Assembly: GCA_011523115.1 (NCBI GenBank)
Contig: WTHO01000003.1
Span: forward strand, 1 to 8,683
Length of the DNA: 8,683 nucleotides
Reading direction: 5' to 3'
Source of the DNA: Halieaceae bacterium
Lineage (GTDB): Bacteria > Pseudomonadota > Gammaproteobacteria > Pseudomonadales > Halieaceae
Positions 1-6,352 of the stretch are shown piece by piece. Every line of letters begins with the position of its first letter. The first letter of the stretch is position 1. The notes beneath the pieces are model-generated. The model made no database searches. It had not been told where the DNA came from and saw only the letters and a list, made by a program, of their open reading frames with translations. Both the position numbers and the translations under genes were made by a program.

Positions 1-50
1 TTCCCTACCGCATCGGGCTTGATAATCGATAAGGTGCGTTCCACCGCCAT
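1..50 (-). CDS. ndk: Nucleoside diphosphate kinase, N-terminal fragment (runs off left edge)
   Basis: Only the first 16 codons are present, reading MAVERTLSIIKPDAVG. This is the very conserved N-terminus of nucleoside diphosphate kinase, including the TLSIIKPDAV strand and its lysine near the nucleotide site. The enzyme passes the gamma-phosphate of ATP to other (deoxy)nucleoside diphosphates in the cytosol through a phosphohistidine; that histidine lies outside the window. The ATG at 50-48 is preceded by GGAG (60-57) at 6-nt spacing, a good ribosome binding site. The gene follows fdx on the same strand after a 123-bp gap that has its own promoter, so it need not depend on isc transcription. 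In Pseudomonas-type genomes ndk also follows the isc cluster, which supports the call despite the short length. Confidence 0.9.
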   Translation of the reverse strand, partial: MAVERTLSIIKPDAVG

Positions 51-78
51 GTCTGTCTCCGATTATTGCAATGTAAAG

Positions 79-96
79 GCGAAGCGGCTGCTTCGC
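79..96 (-). other. Hairpin at predicted 5' end of ndk mRNA
   Basis: A perfect 7-bp inverted repeat, GCGAAGC and GCTTCGC, flanks a 4-nt loop. On the minus strand it is followed by CTTTACATT rather than a run of T, so it does not look like an intrinsic terminator. It begins within about two nucleotides of the start point predicted from the promoter at 105-134. A stem-loop at the extreme 5' end is a known way to protect an mRNA from RNase E/RppH-dependent decay; that role is inferred here. Confidence 0.5.
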
Positions 97-104
97 GGGC
101 GCGG

Positions 105-134
105 AGTATACGGCGTTTTACCCTGTGATGTCAT
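105..134 (-). promoter_or_regulatory. Predicted sigma-70 promoter for ndk
   Basis: On the minus strand, ATGACA (134-129, five of six to TTGACA) is followed after 18 bp by TATACT (110-105, five of six to TATAAT). The predicted start is near 98, giving a leader of about 48 nt before the ndk ATG at 50. The position between the fdx stop (174) and ndk suggests ndk has its own transcript besides any readthrough from the isc operon. Confidence 0.65.
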
Positions 135-149
135 GGCAACAATGCCATG
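132..149 (-). other. Perfect hairpin downstream of fdx
   Basis: CATGGCA and TGCCATG form a 7-bp stem with a 4-nt loop (TTGT on the minus strand), 24 nt after the fdx stop codon. There is no following T-run, so it is not a standard Rho-independent terminator. It could stabilise the 3' end of a processed isc mRNA. Its lower arm overlaps the predicted ndk -35 element (134-129). Confidence 0.4.
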
Positions 150-173
150 GATCGGGCGGCGCGCACGGAGGGC

Positions 174-512
174 TCAGTGCCGCTCGGAGGCGTGATTAAT
201 CGTGTAACGCGGGATCTCAACGACCAGACGGCTAACGCCGACATCGGCCTGACAGGAAAGCCGGGATTCCGGCTCCAGCCCCCACGCCTTGTCGAGGTAG
301 TCCTCCTCGAGTTCGTCTGCCTCATTCAGCGAATCAAACCCCTCGCGCACAATGACGTGACAAGTCGTGCAGGCACACGACATTTCGCAGGCATGCTCGA
401 TATCGATATCGTGACGCAGCAGCGCCTCACAGCTGCTCTCGCCCACCTCCGCTGTGACCACAGCGCCCTCAGGGCAGATCTCGTGATGAGGTAGCACAAC
501 TATTTCGGTCAC
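174..512 (-). CDS. fdx: Isc-type [2Fe-2S] ferredoxin
   Basis: This is the electron-donating ferredoxin of the Isc pathway, which supplies electrons for [2Fe-2S] formation on IscU, probably at the IscS-IscU complex in the cytosol. The 112-aa length matches the family (about 111 aa). The cluster ligands are Cys42, Cys48, Cys51 and Cys87, with the extra conserved Cys46, in the stretch HACEMSCACTTCHV; the KAWGLEPESRLSCQA segment and C-terminal PRYTINH are hallmarks of the isc ferredoxin rather than plant-type or Rieske proteins. The start is GTG at 512-510, overlapping the hscA TGA stop as GTGA, with GGGAG (524-520) upstream at 7 nt. The overlap implies translational coupling to hscA. It is the last gene of the operon here; no iscX follows. 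Confidence 0.97.
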   Translation of the reverse strand: MTEIVVLPHHEICPEGAVVTAEVGESSCEALLRHDIDIEHACEMSCACTTCHVIVREGFDSLNEADELEEDYLDKAWGLEPESRLSCQADVGVSRLVVEIPRYTINHASERH

Positions 513-2389
513 CGTCCGTCTCCCTGCTCTTGATCAGACTCCAGGTCTGTAATTGCCACCCCCTGGAGAGCGGCCTGAATACTTCGGTCCATGCGACGCG
601 CCGCAAAGGTTTCTGTGGCTCGGCCTAGTGATTCGGTTGCGTCGCGAATGGCCTCGGGTTGGTTGCCGGCCATCACGGCCTCGAGCGCCGCTGCGTTCTG
701 CTCCAAGTCTCTCAACTCGGCGTCAGAGAGCAGATCGCCGTCTTTAGCAAGTGCCGCCCGGAGACCCGCCAGCAGTCCCTCCGCTTCGACCTGAGCCTCG
801 CCTAATTTTCTGGCCTGCATATCCTCCCCGGCGTGCTCATACCCCGCTTTGAGCATCTCGGTAATTTGGCCTTCGCTGAGACCAAAAGCGGGCTTCACCA
901 CGACATCACTGCGGGCTCCCGTCTCCTGCTCCAGGGCCGTCACCTCAAGGATGCCATCAGCGTCAACCCGAAACGTCACCTCGATCCTCGCCGCACCGGC
1001 AACCATTGGCGGGATACCTTTCAGCTCGAACTGCGCAAGTGAGCGACAGTCCTCTACGCGCTCACGCTCTCCCTGCACCACATGCACGATCAAACCCGTT
1101 TGGCCGTCCCTTGCTGTGGTGAACTCCTGCGCTCTGGCAACCGGTATGGTGCTGTTTCGGTCGATGATCCGCTCCACCAGTCCGCCATAGGTCTCAAGCC
1201 CCAGAGAGAGCGGTATGACATCGAGCAACAGCGCCTCATCACCCGCCCGATTCCCCACCAAAATATCTGCCTGACGGGCCGCACCCATGGCGACCACCTG
1301 ATCGGGATCCAAACTGCAGAGCGGCTCCAGCCCAAAGCATTCCGCTACCGCCTGTCGCACTGCGGGCGTGCGGGTGGACCCTCCCACCAACACCACTCGA
1401 TCAACCGCGGCCACCTCTGCATCTGCCAACGTCTCTCGACAGGCGTGGAGGGTTCGCTCGATGAACGGCGCGATCAAGGACTCCAACACAGAACGATCAA
1501 TCGTGATCTCTGACAAAGCCTCGGCAAGGTCGGAGACGTCCAGCGTCACGCTCTCTTGCTCGGTGAGTGCCTCTTTGGCATCTCGCGCAGACTGCAGTGC
1601 CTTCCGCCGCTGGGTGGACGAAGGGTTCGCAAGCGCCAGCTCAGCCAGTATGTGATCAGCGAGCGCTCGATCAAAGTCGTCACCCCCAAGTGCGCTATCT
1701 CCTCCGGTAGCCAGCACCTCGAAGATACCCTTACGCATTCTCAGTAGGGATATATCGAAGGTCCCGCCGCCGAGGTCGTAGACGGCGAGAACAGAGGACT
1801 CCTCGGCCTGCTCGTCCAAGCCGTAGGCCACGGCCGCCGCCGTGGGCTCGTTCAATAATCGCAACACCTTAATCCCCGCAAGCTCCGCTGCCTGACGGGT
1901 CGCCTGACGCTGCGCATCATCAAAATAGGCTGGAACCGTAATCACCGCGCCAGAAATAGGCGCGTCAAGCTGCGGCTCGGCTCGCTCCCTGAGCGCCGCC
2001 AAAATAGCAGCTGCCACCTCTACCGGCGTCTTGGCGCCTGCAGCGGTGGCAAACGCCAAAGTGTCACCCGGCGCCAACGTCACATAGGGGTCGTCCTCAA
2101 ATTCCCCCCGAGCGCGCCCGAGCATTCGCTTTGCCGAAGCAATGGTATTCGCCGGTTCGGCGCTGGCCTGCGCCATGGCCGCCTGACCGATCCGCACATC
2201 GCTCGCGCCGAAATAGACAACTGAGGGCAGAGAGGGATTCCCGGACCCGTCTTGCAGCACCTGTAGCGAGGCGCCATCAAAATGCGCGATCAGGCTATTC
2301 GTTGTACCCAGATCTATCCCCACAGCCACTTTCCGCTGCGTATTGGGTTCAGGGCCGGCGCCCGGCTCGGCGATTTGAAGCAGCACCAT
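509..2389 (-). CDS. hscA: Fe-S assembly Hsp70 chaperone HscA
   Basis: HscA is the specialised Hsp70 that, with co-chaperone HscB, binds the LPPVK motif of IscU and uses ATP to promote cluster transfer to acceptor proteins. The predicted protein has 626 aa (E. coli about 616). The nucleotide-binding domain spans roughly 20-385, with phosphate-1 motif IDLGTTNS (25-32), NEPTAAAVAYG (180-190), phosphate-2 motif DLGGGTFD (205-212) and adenosine motif VVLVGGSTRTPA (332-343). The linker LLLDVIPLSLGLE (387-399) leads to the substrate-binding beta domain and a helical lid from about 510. The reading frame is open back to 2500, but the N-terminus MVLLQIAEPG matches the HscA family, so ATG 2389-2387 was chosen; GGAGG (2404-2400) lies 10 nt upstream inside hscB. 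It begins 2 nt after the hscB stop and overlaps fdx by 4 bp. Confidence 0.97.
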   Translation of the reverse strand: MVLLQIAEPGAGPEPNTQRKVAVGIDLGTTNSLIAHFDGASLQVLQDGSGNPSLPSVVYFGASDVRIGQAAMAQASAEPANTIASAKRMLGRARGEFEDDPYVTLAPGDTLAFATAAGAKTPVEVAAAILAALRERAEPQLDAPISGAVITVPAYFDDAQRQATRQAAELAGIKVLRLLNEPTAAAVAYGLDEQAEESSVLAVYDLGGGTFDISLLRMRKGIFEVLATGGDSALGGDDFDRALADHILAELALANPSSTQRRKALQSARDAKEALTEQESVTLDVSDLAEALSEITIDRSVLESLIAPFIERTLHACRETLADAEVAAVDRVVLVGGSTRTPAVRQAVAECFGLEPLCSLDPDQVVAMGAARQADILVGNRAGDEALLLDVIPLSLGLETYGGLVERIIDRNSTIPVARAQEFTTARDGQTGLIVHVVQGERERVEDCRSLAQFELKGIPPMVAGAARIEVTFRVDADGILEVTALEQETGARSDVVVKPAFGLSEGQITEMLKAGYEHAGEDMQARKLGEAQVEAEGLLAGLRAALAKDGDLLSDAELRDLEQNAAALEAVMAGNQPEAIRDATESLGRATETFAARRMDRSIQAALQGVAITDLESDQEQGDGR

Positions 2390-2391
2390 GG

Positions 2392-2916
2392 CTAGCGCGC
2401 CTCCGGACGCGCGGCTTCCTGCAGCTTGGACAAAAAGCACATTTCCTGCCAGCAACGGGCCGCCGACGACCAATCCGATGCGGCTATTGATTGCGCACAC
2501 CCATCGCGGCTCGACTGGTACAGCGTCGTGATCTCGGCATGCAGGGCTTCACGAGCCGCCGCATCGTCGGTAGGCGTCTCCTCCAGACGTTCCCGGAGCA
2601 TTATCTGCTTCATCAGGAACTCGCCCCCGACGCCCTGTCGTTCAGCGGCCTCGAGATCCACCCCCGCTCGGGAGAGCAGGTACTCCGCACGGGTGACTTC
2701 GTGCGAGAGGGTTTGATAGGCGCTGTTGATGTCGGCGCAGAGTTGAGCTGCCATGCGCTGCTCCATCTGAGACTGACCGGCATACAGATCAGGGTGAAAT
2801 TGCGCCAGCAAAGCGTGGTACGACTGCTCCAACGTGGCTTCGTCAAGGGTGAGCTCGGGTTGAATCTGAAACAATGCGAAGTAGTCGCGTGCGGGCGCGC
2901 CCGGTGTGGCGTTCAC
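2392..2916 (-). CDS. hscB: Fe-S assembly J-domain co-chaperone HscB
   Basis: HscB is the J-protein that delivers IscU to HscA and stimulates its ATPase. The product is 174 aa (E. coli 171). The J domain covers about 10-75 with DYFALF near the start and the essential HPD tripeptide at 41-43 (QFHPDLYAG); RAEYLLS and EFLMKQIMLRE are typical of the linker and of the C-terminal three-helix IscU-binding domain. The start is uncertain. The frame is open to a GTG at 2949, inside iscA, but the GTG at 2916 lies 2 nt past the iscA stop, gives the family length and places DYF close to the N-terminus; it is preferred although no clear Shine-Dalgarno precedes it. Translation probably depends on coupling to iscA. 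Confidence 0.93.
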   Translation of the reverse strand: MNATPGAPARDYFALFQIQPELTLDEATLEQSYHALLAQFHPDLYAGQSQMEQRMAAQLCADINSAYQTLSHEVTRAEYLLSRAGVDLEAAERQGVGGEFLMKQIMLRERLEETPTDDAAAREALHAEITTLYQSSRDGCAQSIAASDWSSAARCWQEMCFLSKLQEAARPEAR

Positions 2917-2918
2917 AA

Positions 2919-3242
2919 TCAGACGGTGAAGCTTTCGCCGCAGCCGCACTCTCCGGCAACATTGGGATTGCGGAACTCCAGACCCTCGTTCAGCCCTTCC
3001 CGGGCGAAATCGACAATCGTGCCGTCCAGGTATACGAGGCTTTTGGGATCCACAAAGACCTTCACCCCGTCGGATTCGAAAAACGTGTCCTCGGGTTCGG
3101 GCTGATCAACAAACTCCAGAACATAGGCGAGACCGGAGCAACCAGAGGTTTTAACGCCAATGCGGATTCCCTCGCCTTTGCCCCGGCTCTGCAACTGACG
3201 GCCAACGTGCTCCGCCGCTTCTGATGTCAGGCTGATGGCCAT
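2919..3242 (-). CDS. iscA: A-type Fe-S carrier IscA
   Basis: IscA belongs to the HesB/IscA family of A-type carriers that bind iron or Fe-S clusters and help mature mainly [4Fe-4S] proteins. The protein has 107 aa, the usual length. The three invariant cysteines are Cys35 (TSGCSGLAY) and Cys99 and Cys101 (the ECGCGESF tail). The [12 protein letters not shown] core and GLEFRNPN are characteristic of IscA proper rather than ErpA or SufA; operon position settles the name. The ATG (3242-3240) overlaps the last base of the iscU stop as TAATG, and AGGA lies upstream within iscU, so the two are probably translationally coupled. Confidence 0.97.
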   Translation of the reverse strand: MAISLTSEAAEHVGRQLQSRGKGEGIRIGVKTSGCSGLAYVLEFVDQPEPEDTFFESDGVKVFVDPKSLVYLDGTIVDFAREGLNEGLEFRNPNVAGECGCGESFTV

Positions 3243-3625
3243 TAGCCGTCCTGTTTCTCACGGTAGTTCTTCACCGCCGCCTTGATGGCGTCCTCTGCCA
3301 ACACTGAGCAGTGAATCTTTACGGGTGGCAGGGAGAGCTCCTGTGCGATCTCGGTATTTTTGATCGACGCCGCCTCATCGAGGTTTTTACCCTTTACCCA
3401 CTCGGTGAGGAGCGAGCTCGACGCGATGGCCGAACCGCAACCGTAGGTTTTGAACTTTGCATCCTCGATCACGCCGTCGTCGTTGACCTGAATCTGCAGG
3501 CGCATCACATCGCCGCAGGCAGGCGCACCCACCATACCGGTGCCTACACTCTCATCCGCTTCGTCAAGCTTGCCGACGTTGCGCGGATTCTCGTAGTGAT
3601 CAATTACCTTGTCGCTATAAGCCAT
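3242..3625 (-). CDS. iscU: Fe-S cluster scaffold protein IscU
   Basis: IscU is the scaffold on which a [2Fe-2S] cluster is built from IscS-derived sulfur. The protein is 127 aa, close to the E. coli protein, and its key residues fall at the E. coli positions: Cys37, Asp39, Cys63, His105 and Cys106. The HscA recognition motif LPPVK is intact at 99-103. The N-terminus [18 protein letters not shown] is the family signature. ATG 3625-3623 is preceded by GGGAGAG, with GGAG at 6-nt spacing, the strongest ribosome binding site in the operon; this fits the need for scaffold in good supply. It starts 30 bp after the iscS stop. Confidence 0.98.
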   Translation of the reverse strand: MAYSDKVIDHYENPRNVGKLDEADESVGTGMVGAPACGDVMRLQIQVNDDGVIEDAKFKTYGCGSAIASSSLLTEWVKGKNLDEAASIKNTEIAQELSLPPVKIHCSVLAEDAIKAAVKNYREKQDG

Positions 3626-3655
3626 GGTTCTCTCCCAAGGGCATTACGGGGGCCG

Positions 3656-4888
3656 TCAGTGCGCCGCCCATTCAATCGAATTGAGGTCTACGCCGTCCTG
3701 ATACATGTCCCACAAAGGCGACAATTCGCGCAGCTTCTCGACTGCGTGGCGAACACAGGTCGCCGCGTGATCCACTTCTGCATCCGTCGTGAATCGCCCG
3801 AAACTGAATCGCAGCGAGCTGTGCGCCAACTCGTCGTTCAGCCCCAGCGCACGCAAGACATACGACGGCTCGAGACTTGCCGAGGTGCAGGCGGACCCGC
3901 TGGATATCGCCAGGTCTCGCAAAGACATAATCAGCGACTCGCCCTCGACAAACGCAAAGCTGACATTCAGCGCGCCCGGCAACCGCTGGTCGCGATCGCC
4001 ATTGATGTGCACCTCGGGGATGTCGTTAATGGCGTTCCAGAAGCGCAGTCTGAGCGCCGCAAGACGATCTGCCTCGGCCGCCATTTCCTCTCTGGCAATA
4101 CGCGCCGCCTCACCGAACCCGACAAGCTGATGCGTTGCGAGCGTGCCGGACCGCATGCCTCGCTCGTGACCACCGCCATGCATCTGCGCTTCGAGCCGCA
4201 CCCGAGGCTTTCGGCGGACATACAGAGCGCCTACGCCCTTTGGTCCGTACATCTTGTGCGCCGACATCGACAACAGGTCAATTTTCATGGTTTCCATGTC
4301 GAGGGGCACCTTTCCCGCGCCCTGAGCGGCGTCAACGTGGAGCAGCACGCCCGCGGCGCGACACTTCTCGCCGATGCCCGCCACGTCATTCACGACGCCA
4401 ATTTCATTATTGGCGTGCATCACGCTCACCAGGATGGTGTCTTCACGCAGCGCTGCCTGCACCATCTCGGGCGTTGTGAGACCTCGATCATCCGGGTCCA
4501 GATACGTCACCTCATATCCCTCTCGCTCGAGCTGGCGACAGGTATCGAGCACCGCCTTGTGCTCGATCTTGGAGGTCACGATGTGCTTGCCCTTCTTGTG
4601 ATAGAAGTGGGCGACACCCTTGATGGCGAGGTTATCGGACTCCGTCGCACCGGAGGTCCAGACAATTTCTCTGGGATCCGCATTGATCAGTTCGGCAACC
4701 TGATTACGCGCATTCTCCACCGCTTCCTCGGCCTTCCATCCAAACACGTGGGAGCGGGAAGCTGGATTGCCAAACACACCCTCGTTGGACAGGCAGCTCG
4801 ACATGACCGCAACGACCCTGGGGTCAACGGGCGTGGTTGACAAATAGTCGAGGTAAATCGGCGTTTGTACAGTCACCGGTGCATTCAT
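3656..4888 (-). CDS. iscS: Cysteine desulfurase IscS
   Basis: IscS is a PLP-dependent group I cysteine desulfurase that turns L-cysteine into L-alanine and an enzyme-bound persulfide; the sulfur feeds IscU and other acceptors such as TusA and ThiI. The 410-aa protein has the PLP lysine Lys212 ([10 protein letters not shown]), the catalytic His110 (IEHKAVLD) and the persulfide Cys334 on the mobile loop (SGSACTSAS). The N-terminal [14 protein letters not shown] and the C-terminal IEWAAH are typical of the bacterial IscS/mitochondrial Nfs1 type. The first six residues extend beyond the E. coli N-terminus. The ATG at 4888 has only a weak purine-rich ribosome site (AGAGATGG, 4903-4896), and a possible stem-loop lies immediately upstream, so translation could be modulated. 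Confidence 0.98.
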   Translation of the reverse strand: MNAPVTVQTPIYLDYLSTTPVDPRVVAVMSSCLSNEGVFGNPASRSHVFGWKAEEAVENARNQVAELINADPREIVWTSGATESDNLAIKGVAHFYHKKGKHIVTSKIEHKAVLDTCRQLEREGYEVTYLDPDDRGLTTPEMVQAALREDTILVSVMHANNEIGVVNDVAGIGEKCRAAGVLLHVDAAQGAGKVPLDMETMKIDLLSMSAHKMYGPKGVGALYVRRKPRVRLEAQMHGGGHERGMRSGTLATHQLVGFGEAARIAREEMAAEADRLAALRLRFWNAINDIPEVHINGDRDQRLPGALNVSFAFVEGESLIMSLRDLAISSGSACTSASLEPSYVLRALGLNDELAHSSLRFSFGRFTTDAEVDHAATCVRHAVEKLRELSPLWDMYQDGVDLNSIEWAAH

Positions 4889-4903
4889 TGTTTAACCATC
4901 TCT

Positions 4904-4927
4904 GTTGTGTAAAACCACACTGTCAAC
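4904..4927 (-). other. Possible stem-loop in the iscS leader
   Basis: On the minus strand GTTG (4927-4924) pairs with CAAC (4907-4904) and TGT with ACA inside it, leaving a GGTTTT loop and a 4-nt ACAG bulge. It ends 15 nt before the iscS ATG and abuts the weak GAGATGG ribosome site. It contains a perfect TTGACA, but no -10 is seen at a suitable distance, so a promoter is not supported. Confidence 0.3.
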
Positions 4928-4946
4928 TTCAACTCTCTCAACTCTC
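4923..4946 (-). repeat. Short tandem repeat in iscR-iscS spacer
   Basis: On the plus strand the 9-bp unit TCAACTCTC occurs twice in tandem (4929-4937, 4938-4946), preceded by a shortened copy TCAACT (4923-4928). In the mRNA this reads as repeated GAGAGUUGA. The 136-bp spacer holds no gene. It could be a binding site for a protein or small RNA, or merely a slippage product. Confidence 0.45.
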
Positions 4947-4985
4947 TCAGCTTTTTCTGTCGCATCACTTAACTTTGCTTTCCTA

Positions 4986-5011
4986 CCCGGCCCACTTTCA
5001 CTCACACCGGG
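4986..5011 (-). other. GC stem downstream of iscR stop
   Basis: CCCGG and CCGGG (5-bp stem, 16-nt loop) lie 13 nt after the iscR stop codon. No T-run follows, so it is not an intrinsic terminator. In E. coli a structured iscR-iscS spacer protects the iscR part of the transcript when the rest is degraded through the small RNA RyhB; the position here is comparable, but that function is only inferred. Confidence 0.3.
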
Positions 5012-5024
5012 CGGACAGCATCAG

Positions 5025-5495
5025 CTAGCGCAACGACAGGGTTTGTAACAGGCCGTCGCTCTGCTGCTGCGCACTTCTATGTCCACGTCCTTGTCCACGA
5101 CCCTCCATCAAATCGCACAGACTGATCTGACTCAGAAAGTCGTGGATCTGTCCGGAGAGGTCTTCCCACAAGTGATGGGTCAGACAAGTTTCTCCCTGAT
5201 GACAGTTGCCTTTGCCCTGACAATTGGTCACGTCAACCGACTCATCGACCGCGTCGATGATTTCAGCGACAAAGATCTCCTCGCCGCTCCGGGCCAGTCG
5301 ATAGCCGCCGCCGGGGCCACGCGCGCTGGTGACCAGCTGCTCCCGCCGCAATTTAGCGAACAACTGCTCCAGGTAGGATAGAGAAATCTCCTGCCGGCCG
5401 GATATGTCTGCCAATGAGACGGGCCTCTTACCGCCGTTAATCGCCAAATCCAGCATGGCGGTCACCGCGTAGCGCCCACGAGTCGTCAGTTTCAT
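5025..5495 (-). CDS. iscR: Fe-S cluster-sensing regulator IscR
   Basis: IscR is an Rrf2-family winged-helix regulator whose [2Fe-2S] form represses the isc operon, and whose apo form acts at other promoters. The chosen start gives 156 aa (E. coli 162), beginning [15 protein letters not shown]. The recognition region [10 protein letters not shown] includes Glu43, the residue that discriminates site types in E. coli. The wing RGPGGGYRL follows at 59-66. Cluster ligands Cys92, Cys98, Cys104 and His107 ([20 protein letters not shown]) keep the E. coli numbering. The C-terminal 25 residues are Gly/Gln/Arg-rich and not conserved. The frame extends to a TTG at 5531, but that lies in the -35/operator region and adds residues unlike the family, so ATG 5495 is preferred. 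Its ribosome site is very weak (TTGAG). Confidence 0.97.
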   Translation of the reverse strand: MKLTTRGRYAVTAMLDLAINGGKRPVSLADISGRQEISLSYLEQLFAKLRREQLVTSARGPGGGYRLARSGEEIFVAEIIDAVDESVDVTNCQGKGNCHQGETCLTHHLWEDLSGQIHDFLSQISLCDLMEGRGQGRGHRSAQQQSDGLLQTLSLR

Positions 5496-5502
5496 AAGCT
5501 CA

Positions 5503-5531
5503 ATTGTCTTATTCCCGACTATTTTAGTCAA
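5503..5531 (-). promoter_or_regulatory. Predicted iscR (isc operon) promoter
   Basis: On the minus strand TTGACT (5531-5526) is followed after 17 bp by GACAAT (5508-5503). Transcription would then start at about 5498-5495, at or within a few bases of the iscR ATG. An alternative reading is TAAAAT (5526-5521) as the -10, with a poor -35 TTCCGA (5549-5544), giving a leader of about 19 nt. Both readings are covered by the IscR operator. The whole trmJ-iscR gap is only 54 bp. Confidence 0.55.
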
Positions 5532-5535
5532 GAAT
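5511..5535 (-). promoter_or_regulatory. Type 1 IscR operator
   Basis: The 25-bp site matches the published type 1 IscR motif ATASYYGACTRWWWYAGTCRRSTAT at 23 of 25 positions. Its core is the inverted pair TTGACT and AGTCGG around an A/T centre, flanked by ATTC and GAAT. It overlaps the predicted -35 and spacer of the iscR promoter. Holo-IscR bound here should block RNA polymerase, giving feedback repression when Fe-S supply is sufficient. The intact cluster ligands of the adjacent IscR support this. Confidence 0.88.
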
Positions 5536-5549
5536 TAGACTGATCGGAA

Positions 5550-6290
5550 TCAATCCTCGATTGGACCCGCTTTTTTCTGGGTTTCACTCAAAATACCGCG
5601 GAGAATATTGAGCTCCATTTCATCGAGCCTAACCCGGTTGTAGAGCCGTTTTAAGCGGCGCATCAACTGTCTGGGCGCCTCGGGCTTTAAAAACTCGATA
5701 TCGATCAGGGTCCTCTCCAGGTGCTCGTAGAACCGGTCCATGTCTTCAGCGGTGGCGAAGGGCGTATCCCATTGGGCATCCTCGGCAATATTAGTCGCTT
5801 CACCCAACTGGACCATCCGCAGTTCATAGGCAACGATCTGAACGGCCATTGCGAGATTAAGGCTCGCGTAGGTCTCGTGAGTCGGTATGTGGCAATGCAG
5901 ATGACAACGCTGCAACTCCTCGTTCAGCAGACCTCTGTCCTCCCGACCAAAGAGCACCGCAACCCGCTCACTGCCCGAGTGAACCGCAATGCGCTCCGCG
6001 CAGCGACGCGCATCCTGAACTGGCCACGGTATTCTGCGCTCACGGGCACTGGTGCCGACGACGAACTGGCAATCTGCTATCGCCTCATCCAAGGTGGCAA
6101 CCACTCGCGCGCGCTCCATCACGTCGGTCGCTGAGGCCGCTCGCCACGTCGCCTCCGGAGCGGGGTATTCCAGCGGCGCAACCAGCGTCAGCCTCGTCAA
6201 ACCCATATTTTTCATGGCCCGCGCGACGCCACCAATGTTGCCGCTGTGAGTGGTGTGGACGAGAACGATGTCGATGTTGTCAGGGTTCAT
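5550..6290 (-). CDS. trmJ: tRNA (cytidine/uridine-2'-O-)-methyltransferase TrmJ
   Basis: TrmJ is a SPOUT-class enzyme that uses S-adenosylmethionine to methylate the 2'-OH of nucleotide 32 in the anticodon loop of several tRNAs. The product is 246 aa, the same as the E. coli protein. Motif 1 HSGNIGGVARAMKNMGL (15-31) carries the conserved Asn and Arg24; motif 2 is LFGREDRGL (113-121); motif 3 is THETYASLNLAMAVQ (137-151), the trefoil-knot SAM site. The C-terminal extension from about 160 (RFYEHLERTL, LKRLYNRVRLDEMELNIL) is typical of TrmJ rather than TrmL or TrmH. It diverges from suhB and lies immediately upstream of iscR, the usual gammaproteobacterial neighbourhood. No strong ribosome site or promoter was recognised; readthrough into iscR is possible. 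Confidence 0.95.
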   Translation of the reverse strand: MNPDNIDIVLVHTTHSGNIGGVARAMKNMGLTRLTLVAPLEYPAPEATWRAASATDVMERARVVATLDEAIADCQFVVGTSARERRIPWPVQDARRCAERIAVHSGSERVAVLFGREDRGLLNEELQRCHLHCHIPTHETYASLNLAMAVQIVAYELRMVQLGEATNIAEDAQWDTPFATAEDMDRFYEHLERTLIDIEFLKPEAPRQLMRRLKRLYNRVRLDEMELNILRGILSETQKKAGPIED

Positions 6291-6326
6291 GAGCTCACTG
6301 CCCGGCAGGGGAGCCGCAGTCTATCA

Positions 6327-6341
6327 AACCCGTATCGGGTT
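6327..6341. promoter_or_regulatory. 15-bp perfect dyad between trmJ and suhB
   Basis: AACCCG and CGGGTT flank a 3-bp centre (TAT). The dyad sits at the -35 distance of the predicted suhB promoter and 37 bp before the trmJ start, so one bound protein could affect both divergent genes. No known operator family was recognised. The 3-nt loop also allows a small RNA hairpin if the region is transcribed toward trmJ. Confidence 0.4.
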
Positions 6342-6352
6342 CTGCCCTCCCC

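Noticed and set aside
147..494. A 115-codon plus-strand frame opposite fdx
   Set aside because: It mirrors the fdx coding sequence, shows no family resemblance and has no supporting promoter or ribosome site.
1082..1513. A 143-codon plus-strand frame within hscA
   Set aside because: It is a shadow of the intact hscA frame; its composition is biased and no domain is seen.
3311..4840. A 509-codon open frame on the plus strand, antisense to iscS and the start of iscU
   Set aside because: It lies wholly opposite highly conserved iscS and iscU, its translation is rich in His/Arg with no recognisable domain, and long antisense frames are expected from the codon bias of G/C-rich genes.
4898..4927. 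Possible internal iscS promoter with a perfect TTGACA
   Set aside because: No acceptable -10 hexamer lies 16-18 bp downstream on the minus strand; the hexamer there is AGAGAT, with only two matches.
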